Of a DNA stretch of 64,000 nt, positions 1 through 10,344 are shown piece by piece (within the stretch, counting starts at the first letter, position 1; each line of letters starts with the position of its first letter). The notes beneath the pieces are model-generated. The model did not search any database, was not told the origin of the DNA, and was given only the letters and a program-made list of their open reading frames with translations. Made by a program: the position numbers and the translations under genes. This DNA is from Leucocoprinus leucothites (Eukaryota; Basidiomycota; Agaricomycetes; Agaricales; Agaricaceae). Where the stretch lies: the NCBI GenBank assembly GCA_013368445.1, contig JAACJO010000003.1, positions 2,480,001-2,544,000 of the forward strand. Direction: 5' to 3'.

Positions 1-2929
1 ACGGTGAGGCTGTCGGAGTTGGGATGCCGCTCGACTTAGTAGCGACGGGACGGGTACTGCCTGTAGTATTTTGCTTCTTGGCTTGGTTGAGGACACTCTG
101 ATCAATCGTAAACTGAATGGCCTGAGCAGCAGGGCGTGTGCGGAGATAGTACATCCCAGTCTTTAAGCCCTTCTTCCATCCGTAGAAGTGCATGCTAGTT
201 AGCTGTCCGAGCGTTGGAGACTGGAGATGGACATTCAAACTCTGGCTCTGGCAAATGAATGGACCACGGTCGGCGGCAAGGTCTAGCACCTTCTTTTGAC
301 TGATTTCCCAGACGGTTTTGTAGATCGCTTTCACGTCGTCGGGGATGGTAGGGATATTCTGAACGGATCCATTGTGAGCGATGATCATGTTCTTCATATT
401 GTCATCCCAGAGGCCGAGACCAACAAGCTCGCGCAGTAACCAAGGACAGACGACTTGGAACTCGCCTGCAAGGACTCGGCGAGTGTAAATATTACTAAGG
501 AGATGTCAGCGAAAGTCGAGAGTGAGGGAAGAATACGTACCTCGTATATGGCTCGAAGCACTCGTTAAAACCAAGAATCTGGCTAGTGGAAGCAGTCGGC
601 ATGGGTGCAACAAGGAGTGAGTTCCTGAGACCGGTATGGACGATTTGCTGTTTCAAAGATGTCCAATCCCAAAGGTCGGTTGGCGTGATACCCCAAAGAT
701 CATATTGAAGCTGCCCTTGGGATGCGGGACTCCCTTCCCATGTCTCATAAGCACCATCACGGGCAGCTATCTCGGAGCTAGCTTCGAGTGCACCATGATA
801 GATGGTTTCAAATATCTGGATGTTGAGCAGCTTGGCTTCGGGCGAGTCGAATGGCATACGAAGAGCCATGAAAGTGTCAGCCAGGCCTTGCACACCGATA
901 CCAATAGGTCGATGGCGCATGTTGGAACGACGAGCCTCAGGAATAGGATAGAAGTTGACATCAATGATGCGGTTCAGGTTGTTGGCCACAACCTTGGTCA
1001 CGTCGTGCAACTTCTTAAAATCGTATTTACCGTTGGTGATAAAGGTTGGTAGGGCGAGGGAAGCAAGGTTGCAGACGGCCGTCTCATCGGGGGACGAATA
1101 TTCAATAATTTCGGTGCAGAGGTTGGATGACTTGATGGTGCCAAGATTCTTTTGGTTAGATTTCGCTACGGTCTGTCAGGTCGATTTTTCATTCACTTAA
1201 AGCAAGTCGGCTTACAGTTGGCATGATCTTTGTAAACCATGAAAGGACCTCCTGTCTCGATCTGGGCCTCCAGAATGGCGTACCACAGCTTCTGCGCCGG
1301 GATAGTCTTCCGTTGACGACCCTCCTTCTCGTACTTCTCGAAAAGGGCTTCGAACTCAGCGCCCCACGTTTCGTGTAGCCCCGGTGCCTCATTTGGGCAG
1401 AACAAGGACCAGTCACCATTTTCTTCAACTCGCTTCATGCTAGAGAGAATCAGATAAATTTTGAGGAATGATATGAGACACTCACAAGAGATCTGGAATC
1501 CAGAGAGCATAAAAGAGATCGCGAGCACGAACCTCCTCTTTACCATGGTTCTTACGGAGATCCAAAAATTCAAAGACATCGGCATGCCAGGGTTCGAGGT
1601 AGATGGCGAAAGCGCCAGGCCGCTTGTTGCCGCCCTGATCCACATATCGTGCGGTGGCGTCATAAGCACGAAGCATTGGGACGATGCCATTCGAGTATCC
1701 GTTGGTACCAGCGATGTAGGACCTAGGTGAAACTCAGAAGATTGATTCCAATCAAGATATATTCAACTTACCCCGTCGCTCGAATGCAGTGAATGTTCAA
1801 GCCGATGCCTCCAGCCGTCTTGCTGATCATAGCACAGTTCTTCAGGGTATCATAGATTCCCTCGATGGAATCATCTTTCATGCAAACTAGGAAGCAAGAA
1901 CTGAGTTGTGGGTGGGGGGTTCCAGCGTTGAAGAGTGTTGGAGAAGCATGAGTGAAATAGCGCTCGGACATGAGGTTGTATGTCTCGATAACACGATCGA
2001 AGTCACTGCCGTGGATACCAACAGCAACACGCATGATCATGTGCTGCGGCCTTTCGGCGACACGACCATTGATACGAAGGAGATAGGAACGCTCCAGGGT
2101 CTTAAAACCAAAGCTGGAGAAAAGGATTAGCTACAGTGTGCTATCAAGATTGCGACTTTCGAGCTCACAAGTTGTAGTTAAAATCGCGAGTGTAGATGAT
2201 GGCCGAGTTCAAAGTATCGGCGTTCGCCATTACGATATCATAGATCTCCTTTGAGATCATTCCGGCAGGTTTGCCATTCTTCGGATTGACTTAGGGAGCG
2301 TGATAAGTAGGAAGTCGAAGGCCAACCGATAAAATCAGAATCACCATAGTGGTAGAGGTCGCTGATGACCTGCGAGAAGGACTTCTTGGTCTCTTTATGG
2401 AGATTAGAAATGGCAATACGGGCGGCCAAGACGGCATAGTCAGGATGCTTCGTTGTCAGGTACGCAGCCGTCTCCGCAGCGAGGTTCTACAGTGAAGTAT
2501 TATGGAAAGACACGATAGATATCACAGAACAGACTCACATCGAGTTCCACTGTCGTTACACCCTGGTACACGCCCTGAACGACCTTTTGTGTGACTCTAT
2601 TGCATTTGTTAGGACATACGCTACATGCTAGAAAAGAGACCACGCACTCAATGGGATCTACGTAGTTGGTGTCGAGGCCATAACAGAGTTTCTCGATCCT
2701 CGAGGTGATCTATACCAACGGTTAGTATGAGGTAAAAGCGCGTCAATGATGACGTACTTTGTCAAATTGGACGCGTTCTTTGCGACTGAAGACGATAAGA
2801 ACGATCAGACACCTGAAGACGCGTCACGACGCGTTCAACTTACCCGTCTACACGAGGCAAGGGAAATCAGAATCGTAAACACACAGGCTCAGAAGACAGC
2901 GTACCTCGCTTGAAAACGTACGATGTCAT
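1..2929 (-). CDS. RNR1: Ribonucleoside-diphosphate reductase large subunit, 3' end beyond window
   Basis: Catalytic and allosteric subunit that reduces NDPs to dNDPs in the cytosol. Exons (minus strand): 2905-2929, 2844-2847, 2758-2785, 2648-2709, 2539-2596, 2327-2486, 2169-2289, 1772-2113, 1486-1722, 1216-1439, 541-1165 and 494 to the edge, giving about 793 residues in one frame. The N-terminal ATP-cone begins [19 protein letters not shown]. Family motifs follow: PQLSSCFL (redox cysteine, near residue 225), [20 protein letters not shown], the active-site block [18 protein letters not shown], and [20 protein letters not shown]. The usual protein is about 850-890 residues, so the acidic tail with its CxxC thiols is missing only because the window ends. 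The second exon is 4 nt (ACGG); it is needed to read K-R-D-G-R-K. A copia element sits about 275 bp upstream in the same orientation. Identity is certain; exon 2 rests on frame and conservation. Confidence 0.97.
2819..2834. promoter_or_regulatory. Two ACGCGT (MCB-like) hexamers in RNR1 intron 2
   Basis: ACGCGT occurs at 2819-2824 and 2829-2834, inside the 58-bp intron between the 4-nt exon and exon 3. A third copy at 2771-2776 is coding. ACGCGT is the MluI cell-cycle box bound by MBF, which controls RNR1 in yeasts. Whether these intronic copies work is not known. Confidence 0.35.
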
Positions 2930-3201
2930 GAGAGGAGAGTACAAGGAATGACAGAGAGGATCTGAAGGGCAGATGAGAGTGAGAGGTGAAGAAAGCCCAA
3001 GTGCGCCTCGAGGTTTTATGATAATCACTGACTAAGCCACCTTGTTTGGCCTTGATGTCAGCGCGTTTGTCACGCTAGGAGACAGACTTAATACATTTGT
3101 TTTCGTAACCTGACTTGCTCCTCATGCTTCTCATGCTTATCCTTGGATACGCGGTCCCGAATGTGACTCCTGTGTGTACCAAAGTCTCTTGATCAGTCAG
3201 A
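2930..3201 (-). promoter_or_regulatory. Remnant proximal promoter of RNR1
   Basis: These 272 bp are what remains of the upstream region between the RNR1 ATG and the retrotransposon target site. No ACGCGT and no clear TATA box is seen here, although two ACGCGT boxes lie just beyond the far end of the element. The 5' UTR must start here or inside the adjacent LTR. Confidence 0.5.
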
Positions 3202-3206
3202 CGAAG
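3202..3206. repeat. Target-site duplication, left copy
   Basis: CGAAG directly before the left LTR is repeated exactly at 9612-9616 after the right LTR. Five base pairs is the usual length for Ty1/copia integration. Confidence 0.95.
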
Positions 3207-3579
3207 TGTCGAAGCAGCAACGGGGAGCGTAGCGGTGAAGGTAGACGACGAGGTCAGTACTCACTTTACTAGGCAGTTAGTCTGTTATGGGAGTGTTATC
3301 GAGGTAGTAGTTGCGACTGAGAATGTAGAATTGACTGTAGAATAACGAAGAAAATACAAGGTATTTATACTAAAGAGTTTGAATAATTCTACTATAAAGA
3401 GAGTATTACACCATCGTTTCATGGTGGTAAAGGGTACAGGTAAAACGTATAGTAAAACATGTATAGTCCGCACGAAGTATCGGTGCGTAAACATAGTGGT
3501 ATCTAATAATAGAATGCATATGTCATAATTGAGAGTGAACACGAACGTAGCAGCGTGTAGACGCGCACGTGATTCAACA
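3207..3579 (-). repeat. 3' LTR of the copia element
   Basis: 373 bp, TG...CA, matching 9239-9611 with about two transitions. A TATAAATA motif reads on the minus strand near 3363-3375. This is the LTR nearest RNR1. Confidence 0.96.
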
Positions 3580-3592
3580 CTCCTCCTCACTC
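3580..3592 (-). other. Polypurine tract
   Basis: The minus strand reads GAGTGAGGAGGAG immediately before the 3' LTR. This is the expected position and composition of the plus-strand DNA primer in LTR elements. Confidence 0.8.
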
Positions 3593-3657
3593 GAAATGGC
3601 GGGAGATGCATAATTGAGCGGCTATGAGAGCACTTCGTTTAAGCGGCTATAAAAGCG

Positions 3658-6600
3658 CTAAAGAAATTCGATACCCAAAGAATAAACAAATTTATTGAAG
3701 AGAATTGAACCGAGGTTTTTCATCAAAATATCGGCAGGGTTGTTTGAGCCCTCGATAAATTCCAACTCAATGGAACCTTCTTCTACGATATCTCAGATAT
3801 AGTGGTATCGTATATCAATATGCTTCGAGCGTTTTTCTTGAACAGGGTTCTCGCTCCAGAAGATAGATCCGATATTATCACCATAGAGAATCGGAGTAGG
3901 AATTTTAAAACCTATCTCTTCGAGAAGTTGTCGAATCCACATCAGCTGGCGGCTGCAATCGGAGAGCGCCATATACTCAGCTTCAGTAGATGACAAAGCG
4001 ACAGTTTTCTGTTTGCGGCTAAGCCAGCTTACAGGTCCACGTGCTATTGTAACAAAGTTACCTGTGACAGATCGTCGAGACTGTCCGTCTTGCGCCCAAT
4101 CACTATCGGAACAAGCGATGATGGCCTGATTAGAAGCTCCATCAAAGACGAGTCGATAATTGCGCGTTGATCGCAAATATTGCAGCACATGGAGTCCAGC
4201 CCGGAAGTGCGCATTGGAAGGGGCGGCAGATTGCTGGGAGAGTTTGACAACCGCAAAGGATATGTCAGGTCTCAATCCGATCATAAGATACATCAGCGAT
4301 CCGACTAACTGTTGGTAACGAGTTCTAAACTTAGGATCTACCTTGTTGACATAGGGTTCGAAGACGAAACCGGATGGCAGCGGTGTGAATTTCGCGCCTT
4401 TAGGAATCTCAAACTTCTCAAGAACCTTATCGAGGTATTTCACTTGATCTACATAGAGTTTTCTCTCTTTTCGATCGCGTGATATGTTCATGCCTAGGAA
4501 CTTGGAAAGTTCGCCTTGGTCACGACATTCCCAAGTAGTCATGAATTTTTGCTTCAACTCGGAGAGGAGCAGGGAATTCTTTTTACCCATAAAGAAGACA
4601 TCATCCACATAAACGACCGCAAAGACACGCTCGCCGGTCTTAGGATGGATAAAATGATAAACGCCAGCGTCGGACTTACAGCGCTTGAATCCAAGTTTCA
4701 GCATCGATGAAGTGAGTGCTTTCCACCAGGATAAGCCGGCTTGTTTTAGACCGTAGATCGCTTTGCATAATCTCCAGACTTTCTTCTCATGGCCAGGAAG
4801 TTGGAACCCTTCTGGCTGCTCCATATAGATCTCTTCATCCAGATCGCCATATAAATAGGCTGTTTTGACGTCAACAGAGTGAAGGTCAAAGTCCTCAAGC
4901 GCTGCAATGCCAAGAAGTAGGCGCGCGGTCTCATATCGGACAACTGGAGAAAAGAGTTCATCAAAGTCGATTCCCTCGATCTGGGAGAACCCTTTCGCAA
5001 CAAGGCGAGAGCGATATCGATTATCGGACTTGATGTTATAAACCCATCTATTTTTAATAGCTCTTCTTCCTTTTGGGAGATCAACGAGCTCGTATACACC
5101 ACGCTTGTGAAGCGCGTCTAATTCCTCAAGCATCGCTTTTTGCCATTTGGTTTGAGAATCAGCGTCTAAATTCGCGATATCTCGAAACTGTTCGGGAACT
5201 GGCCCGTTGGCACGTTGTGCGAGAAGGAAATCGACTAATTTTACCCCCCCTTCCTTCACGAACTTCGCAAAATCGGTAGATGACGGTTTAGTGTCGATAC
5301 TACTATCCGGGTGAGGGATACAGTATTCCAATTTCGTAGTCTGTTCCGAGCTTCCTCATCGGAAATTGCTCCAGGAATAGGTCGATATTGGGCACGATTG
5401 CGCAGTAAGTTAGGGTTGAGTTCCCTGTATCGTCGGATGACATCAAGAGGGTCGCTCCTATCACTGTACACATTTCCTGGTCTGTTCGGAGGTTGAACAT
5501 TTCGTCTAGGACGGCGGTTTTCACGATCGGTGACCCATCGGTCGAGCCGTTCTAGTGCATCAAGGTCATCTTGGACCGAAGGTCGCGGTGGCGGTACCTC
5601 GGGTGGAGTGGGAGACCGAGCACGTTTTCGTGGACCAGGTTCCTTTCGCGAAGGTCCCGGAGAAGGAGGTAACTCAACTTCTTCTTCCTCTTCTTTTGGA
5701 TCGCGATCTTCAGGATCAGCGTAAGAAAGAGGTGGGCTTGGCGATCTAGGAGGTGAAGGTGTTTTAGGGCGTGGAGGAGCACGAGGTGAAGGCGCACGAG
5801 GCGGCTCTCCTCCTCGAGGTGCAGGCGGATGGTCTATATTTGGAACATTTGGAGTAGTCGAGATTGGAGGAATCTCAGCGCGAGGCGGCTCGGGGTAAAC
5901 CGCGGGTTTTTGATCTGGACATTTTGGGAACATCTTTTCATCAAAGATGACAGTCGGCGAGATAAACTCGGCGTTCCCTCGAGTATGGCGGAGAAAGATG
6001 TAATTCTTCTCCCGATCATATCCAACGAAGATCATCAGTTCAGATTCCGCAGATAATTTATTCGGGCGCATTTCGTCCGGAAGGAACACATATGCAGCAC
6101 AACCGAATACTCGTAGGTGACTGATGTCAGGTTTATGTCCATGTACTAACTCAAACGGAGTTTTCCATTGGATGCGGTTCATCGATGTGCGATTGTAGAT
6201 GTGGGTTGCTGTATTAATCGCGAAATCCCACCATGAATCAGGAAGACACGCGTGAAGTCGCATGGCTTGCGCCTTCTCATGCAGTGTTCGATTCAATCTC
6301 TCTGCTCGCCCGTTCTGTTGATGGACGCGGGGCGCACTCGGTGTGAACTCAATCCCTTTCACCCTAAGATAATCTTGCAGGGTACCTGCTACAAATTCTC
6401 CTCCTCGATCGGATGTGAATCGATGAATCGATTTGCCAAATTGGTTCTGAACGTAAGTTAGAAGCTCAACCATACGGGGAGCTGCTTCAGCTTTTGATCG
6501 CAGAAGCACCACGTGGGCAAATGAGGAGTAATCGTCCAATAAGGTCATGACCCATTTGTACTTATGATAAGATACTATGGGGAGCTCAAAGAGATCACTG

Positions 6601-7751
6601 TGAACGTGCTCAAAGGCTTCTTTAGCCCGAATTGGGTTATCGTTAAAGGGTTTCTGGTGCATCTTCCCTTTCATGCAGCCTGGACAAGGGCGCGAATGAT
6701 CGGGAATTGAAACCTGAGGTCCATTCAACGTGGAGTCGGTAGTTTTGCTCAACACGCGATTAGACGGATGTCCTAAACGTTGATGCCAGGTGTTATAGTC
6801 AGGATGCTGAGCGACGTGGCTCGAAGCATTCGAATTTACAATTCGACATCTTACCGTTTGTAGCGTAGGCTACAACTTAGAGCGAGGAGCCGCTGACAAA
6901 ACAGCATTGCCTGACTTATCCCGAAAGATAGTACCATGTTTATCGGCCTCGCTGCGCAACCCGGATTCCAGGAGTTGACCGGCAGACATGAGGCGATCGT
7001 GCATACCCTTTACATAGAACACAGGAGACAATGAAGTCGTCGCAGTGATCGTTTTTCCGTTATCATGGATCTCGTGTTCGATCAAGACAGTGCCTCGACC
7101 CGAAATGAATAGGGGAGCGTTCTTGTTAGCTGTCTGAATTTCACCGAATTTCCCCATTTCGATTGTAGAAAAATCGTCCAAATAGGGTGTGAAATGTGCG
7201 GAAGCACCCGAATCAAGAATCCAAGAAGCAGCCTGTGAAGGTGCTTTCTTTCCCTTACAGTGGCAACATAGAGCTTTCTCACACTTAGACAGGGTCACAC
7301 AGCGTGGCACAGAGGTCAAATCAGAATTTAATAATAGCCCCACAGGGGCAACCGAAATAGTGCGCGATACAAAGCAAGTATATACAGGAGCCGGAGACGA
7401 CGTAACTAGTCCGCAAAAATGTTCAGCGTGGCCAGGAGCACTCACATGGGAGCGGGCTCGAGCGAGGCGACAGGCCCCTTCTCGGTCGTGCTGTGGCATC
7501 ACCGTATCAGTGTTAATCCAATCAGAGATAGAAGAAAAGACTTGCGTTGTCCACAACCCAGAAGTCCACCCGTCAGAATCCTCTCCCTCGGAGTCGGATT
7601 CGAGCATCGGATCAGCCGGAGGTGTCATCCTCGGCGACGGTGGGCATTCGTCCATATCTCCTCCATAATAAGGGATTTCCTCAATGATGGAGCCCGTCGT
7701 TTCGGCTTCGACCGCGAGGTCGGCGAGCCTTTCATCCCAAATTTTCAACAC
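3658..7751 (-). pseudogene. Copia Pol (protease, integrase, RT, RNase H) with stops and a frameshift
   Basis: The protease segment (7751-6870) has the aspartic motif LDSGASAHFTP. It ends at a TAG (6872-6870), and the same frame continues into integrase (6869-5256) with the HQRLGH...C..C zinc-binding site, HSDLF, DRGGEF and NGRAERLNRTLHEKAQ, the D,D-35-E region. A long proline/acidic linker follows. RT and RNase H (5358-3658) lie in another frame, so a frame change is needed in the 5358-5256 overlap. They carry the LVAKGFSQ, YVDDVFF and SSTEAEYMAL/KHIDIRYHYI motifs. A further in-frame TGA at about 3793-3795 precedes the natural end at 3658. Each nonsense codon is explainable by one coding-strand C-to-T change (CGA to TGA, CAG to TAG). 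Readthrough or sequence error are alternatives. The copy is probably not autonomous. Confidence 0.9.
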
Positions 7752-7814
7752 CTTATCCTTGGTAGCTTTCGAGCTTCTGCGACGATATCCCTCGGACTGA
7801 GGAGATTCGGAGAT

Positions 7815-8978
7815 TCACTCATGAAGCCGCGGTGTATTCTTTCGCACTTCTGCAACAAGGTGGCGTGTGGATGACGAAGGGCCTGCGTTAGCCGGTTCTG
7901 CCAGCGAGGCGATCCGGTTCGCAAGGAGAGGACGGTTAGCGATAGTGGGGGCAGCGAAACCGATGGCACTGGAAGCGCCATATTGAGGAGCGACGTTGGT
8001 GACTCCGGAGGTGTTGGTGGCGTCGGCATCGGTCGCAGCTTCATTAGCAGCGCCCTTACCCTTTTTGCCTCCTCTCTTACCGCGTTTTCCTTTCTTGCCA
8101 TCTCCACCGGGATTGCCAGTCTGGGGGTTACCAGGCTTCTGGCCAGCGCCTTGATTAGGAGGCTGCTGCTGCTGTGGCTGCTGCTGGGGCTGTGATCGAA
8201 ACGGCCCTTGTTGTTGTCCTTGCCCCTGGCGTTGTTGATTGCCGGGGTTCCGGTTCTGCTGCCATTGGCCATTGGAGCGGCCGGCGCGAGAAGCGGAAGC
8301 AGTCATCTTCTGGGACCAAGCAGCCTGAATGGCGCTACGGACCAGGTCCCACGTGAGTTGGGACATTTGCGTTTGATTCGCAAGAATAGACTGCGCTAAG
8401 GTTTCCATCCCTTGCGGGACAGCGCGAAGCAGGATCATGGCACGGATCACCTCGGGAAGTCGTGCGGTCGCGCCTTCGATCCGAGTGAAGAGAGATTCAA
8501 GCTCAGCGATGGACTGAGCCGGATCCATGTTTCCAGGGAGAGACCAGGAGACGGCGCGGACGAAGTCGCCATATACAGATGCAGGACCTTGGACGCCGTA
8601 AAGACATTGGAGACCGTCCCAAGTGGCGGAGGGATCTCCTTGGATGATTAAGTGGAGCATGGAATCTGGGACCGCTTGAATCAGCAGGCCAATCGCAGAT
8701 TGCTCAAGGAAGTTCCTTCGGCGTTCTTCCTCCATTCGAAGCGCAAGTGAAGCCGAAGCTTCTGCAGCATTCGTGACGTTTCCGTCTTCGTTTATTGCCG
8801 GAGCAACAACAGGAGGGAGCGCGGGCACTAAACCAGTTGTGACAGTCCAACCCGTAAGAGGGGTTCCAGGGGTCGTGATCATAGAAAGATATCCCTGCAT
8901 CCTCATAGACCAAAATTGGTAGTTCTGAGGGCCTTGAAGGACGGGAATGCGAGAAGCTCCATTGTTGATAGAAGACAT
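7815..8978 (-). CDS. Copia Gag
   Basis: 387 residues from ATG 8978. The first 220 residues are the UBN2/DUF4219-type capsid region: FQFW-like start (NYQFWSMRMQGYL), the central ATWDGLQCLYG, then helices to about residue 225. The C-terminal third is unusual. Instead of a CCHC zinc knuckle it has a Gln/Gly-rich stretch followed by a basic Lys/Gly-rich segment (KKGKRGKRGGKKGKG), which may bind RNA in its place, as Ty1 Gag does without a zinc knuckle. It ends at a TGA (7817-7815) that is in frame with the downstream protease, so Gag and Pol are separated by one stop rather than a frameshift. The neighbouring pol is degraded. Confidence 0.88.
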   Translation of the reverse strand: MSSINNGASRIPVLQGPQNYQFWSMRMQGYLSMITTPGTPLTGWTVTTGLVPALPPVVAPAINEDGNVTNAAEASASLALRMEEERRRNFLEQSAIGLLIQAVPDSMLHLIIQGDPSATWDGLQCLYGVQGPASVYGDFVRAVSWSLPGNMDPAQSIAELESLFTRIEGATARLPEVIRAMILLRAVPQGMETLAQSILANQTQMSQLTWDLVRSAIQAAWSQKMTASASRAGRSNGQWQQNRNPGNQQRQGQGQQQGPFRSQPQQQPQQQQPPNQGAGQKPGNPQTGNPGGDGKKGKRGKRGGKKGKGAANEAATDADATNTSGVTNVAPQYGASSAIGFAAPTIANRPLLANRIASLAEPANAGPSSSTRHLVAEVRKNTPRLHE

Positions 8979-9225
8979 TCTAAAAAGAAGTCGTCAGTCA
9001 ACGTTGTTCGTTAGAAGCAGCAGTGATGTGCTAATCGAGCAAGGTTTCGAACCCAAATCGCCTAAGGGCTAGGGTAAGACACAGAAATGAGAAGGGATGC
9101 TGGGCCCTTCACAAGGTACAGCGGTGGCGCTTGGAAAGCGGCCTTCCCATAACAGGTCGATCTAGTCCTTCTCAGACATCAAGCACAGCGATCTAGTCGG
9201 CTAGTGCGATATCGAGCTGGCGATC

Positions 9226-9238
9226 GGGGCCCATAACC
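9226..9238 (-). other. Primer-binding site, matches initiator tRNA anticodon arm
   Basis: The plus strand reads GGGGCCCATAACC next to the 5' LTR. This resembles the anticodon stem-loop of initiator tRNA-Met (CAT anticodon), so the element RNA would be complementary to the inside of that tRNA. Drosophila copia and yeast Ty5 use such half-tRNA primers. Confidence 0.65.
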
Positions 9239-9611
9239 TGTCGAAGCAGCAACGGGGAGCGTAGCGGTGAAGGTAGATGACGAGGTCAGTACTCACTTTA
9301 CTAGGCAGTTAGTCTGTTATGGGAGTGTTATCAAGGTAGTAGTTGCGACTGAGAATGTAGAATTGACTGTAGAATAACGAAGAAAATACAAGGTATTTAT
9401 ACTAAAGAGTTTGAATAATTCTACTATAAAGAGAGTATTACACCATCGTTTCATGGTGGTAAAGGGTACAGGTAAAACGTATAGTAAAACATGTATAGTC
9501 CGCACGAAGTATCGGTGCGTAAACATAGTGGTATCTAATAATAGAATGCATATGTCATAATTGAGAGTGAACACGAACGTAGCAGCGTGTAGACGCGCAC
9601 GTGATTCAACA
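9239..9611 (-). repeat. 5' LTR of the copia element
   Basis: 373 bp, TG...CA, partner of 3207-3579. It contains the element's promoter; a TATAAATA-like motif reads on the minus strand around 9395-9407. Confidence 0.96.
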
Positions 9612-9616
9612 CGAAG
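9612..9616. repeat. Target-site duplication, right copy
   Basis: CGAAG, identical to 3202-3206. Confidence 0.95.
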
Positions 9617-10344
9617 GGGCTTTTCCACCCTGAGAATTCAACCATCATTTCCTGATCGCTAATTAACGCGTTCGTGTTATTTGGCCCTATGTACGCGTCA
9701 AGTCATCGTTCGCCAAATCCTGCGGCAGCCACAAAAGGAACGTTGCTAGACAGTTGACATCCAGGGCTGATGGAACTACAAATGTGAACTGAGCTGTAAC
9801 ACAGCCATGAATCTGTCAGCACTACTGAGCCCCAGTTATCCCAGAGGCTGAAACTTGTGTCGGGCTCAAGCGCTCACTGGTCACTGCTATTCGTTGCCTC
9901 ACAGGCCAACTAACACTGTTGTCCCCAGTAGTTAATCAATGGACATGTTGTAATGGTAAGCCCGCTCCTCCCAATGTGCACCCTCAGGCTGCTGATATGC
10001 GAGTCTTTTACATTCGTTTCCTTGGAAGCCTTACTCCAGACGATATCCCGGTCCCCCGAAATATAAACACTTTATGACCCCCACCCCCCCATGTTGGCGT
10101 CACGTCTGGCGATATCTGTAAATACTTGCTCGACAACCTCAAACTAGGTCATCACGAGCACGCCCCGACTCTTTGATCGTTACTGACTATTTTCGGCAAC
10201 TTCTCGGTTCGTTGATCCTTGCCTTCCTTGTCATTGATCGGGCTCATAAATCAAATAGGAAGACCTTGATTTTTCTAGTTAAGCTATACGATACCCCTCA
10301 CGCCGCTTCTGTGGGAGACATATTGTTGTTCGGGGAACGAAGCA
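9617..10344. other. Intergenic: displaced RNR1 upstream DNA
   Basis: No convincing coding sequence. The left part is what lay upstream of RNR1 before the insertion and holds two ACGCGT boxes. The right part is the 3' flank of the first kinase gene and has only short spurious ORFs. Confidence 0.6.
9666..9698. promoter_or_regulatory. Two ACGCGT boxes cut off from RNR1
   Basis: ACGCGT at 9666-9671 and 9693-9698. Removing the retrotransposon would place them about 326 and 353 bp upstream of the RNR1 ATG, a plausible place for MluI cell-cycle boxes that drive G1/S expression of RNR genes in fungi. The binding role is inferred from yeast. Confidence 0.5.

Larger units (their letters stand above)
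3207..9611 (-). mobile_element. Ty1/copia LTR retrotransposon, full length but with disrupted pol
   Basis: A 6405-bp element transcribed right to left. It has two 373-bp LTRs that start TG and end CA and appear to differ at only two positions, a primer-binding site next to the 5' LTR, a polypurine tract next to the 3' LTR, and a 5-bp target duplication (CGAAG). The internal order is gag, protease, integrase, reverse transcriptase, RNase H, which defines Pseudoviridae/copia; in gypsy elements the integrase comes last. Near-identical LTRs imply a recent insertion. Nevertheless gag and pol are split by an in-frame TGA, pol holds a TAG after the protease and a late TGA in RNase H, and there is a frame change between integrase and RT. 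It lies in the upstream region of RNR1, in the same orientation, so transcripts leaving its 3' LTR would run toward RNR1. Confidence 0.97.

Noticed and set aside
7189..7668. 159-codon plus-strand ORF in the retrotransposon
   Set aside because: Antisense to the protease region of pol; no motif.
9036..9060. GGGTTCGAAACC-like T-arm on the minus strand inside the copia leader
   Set aside because: No D-arm or acceptor pairing around it; a chance T-loop-like palindrome.
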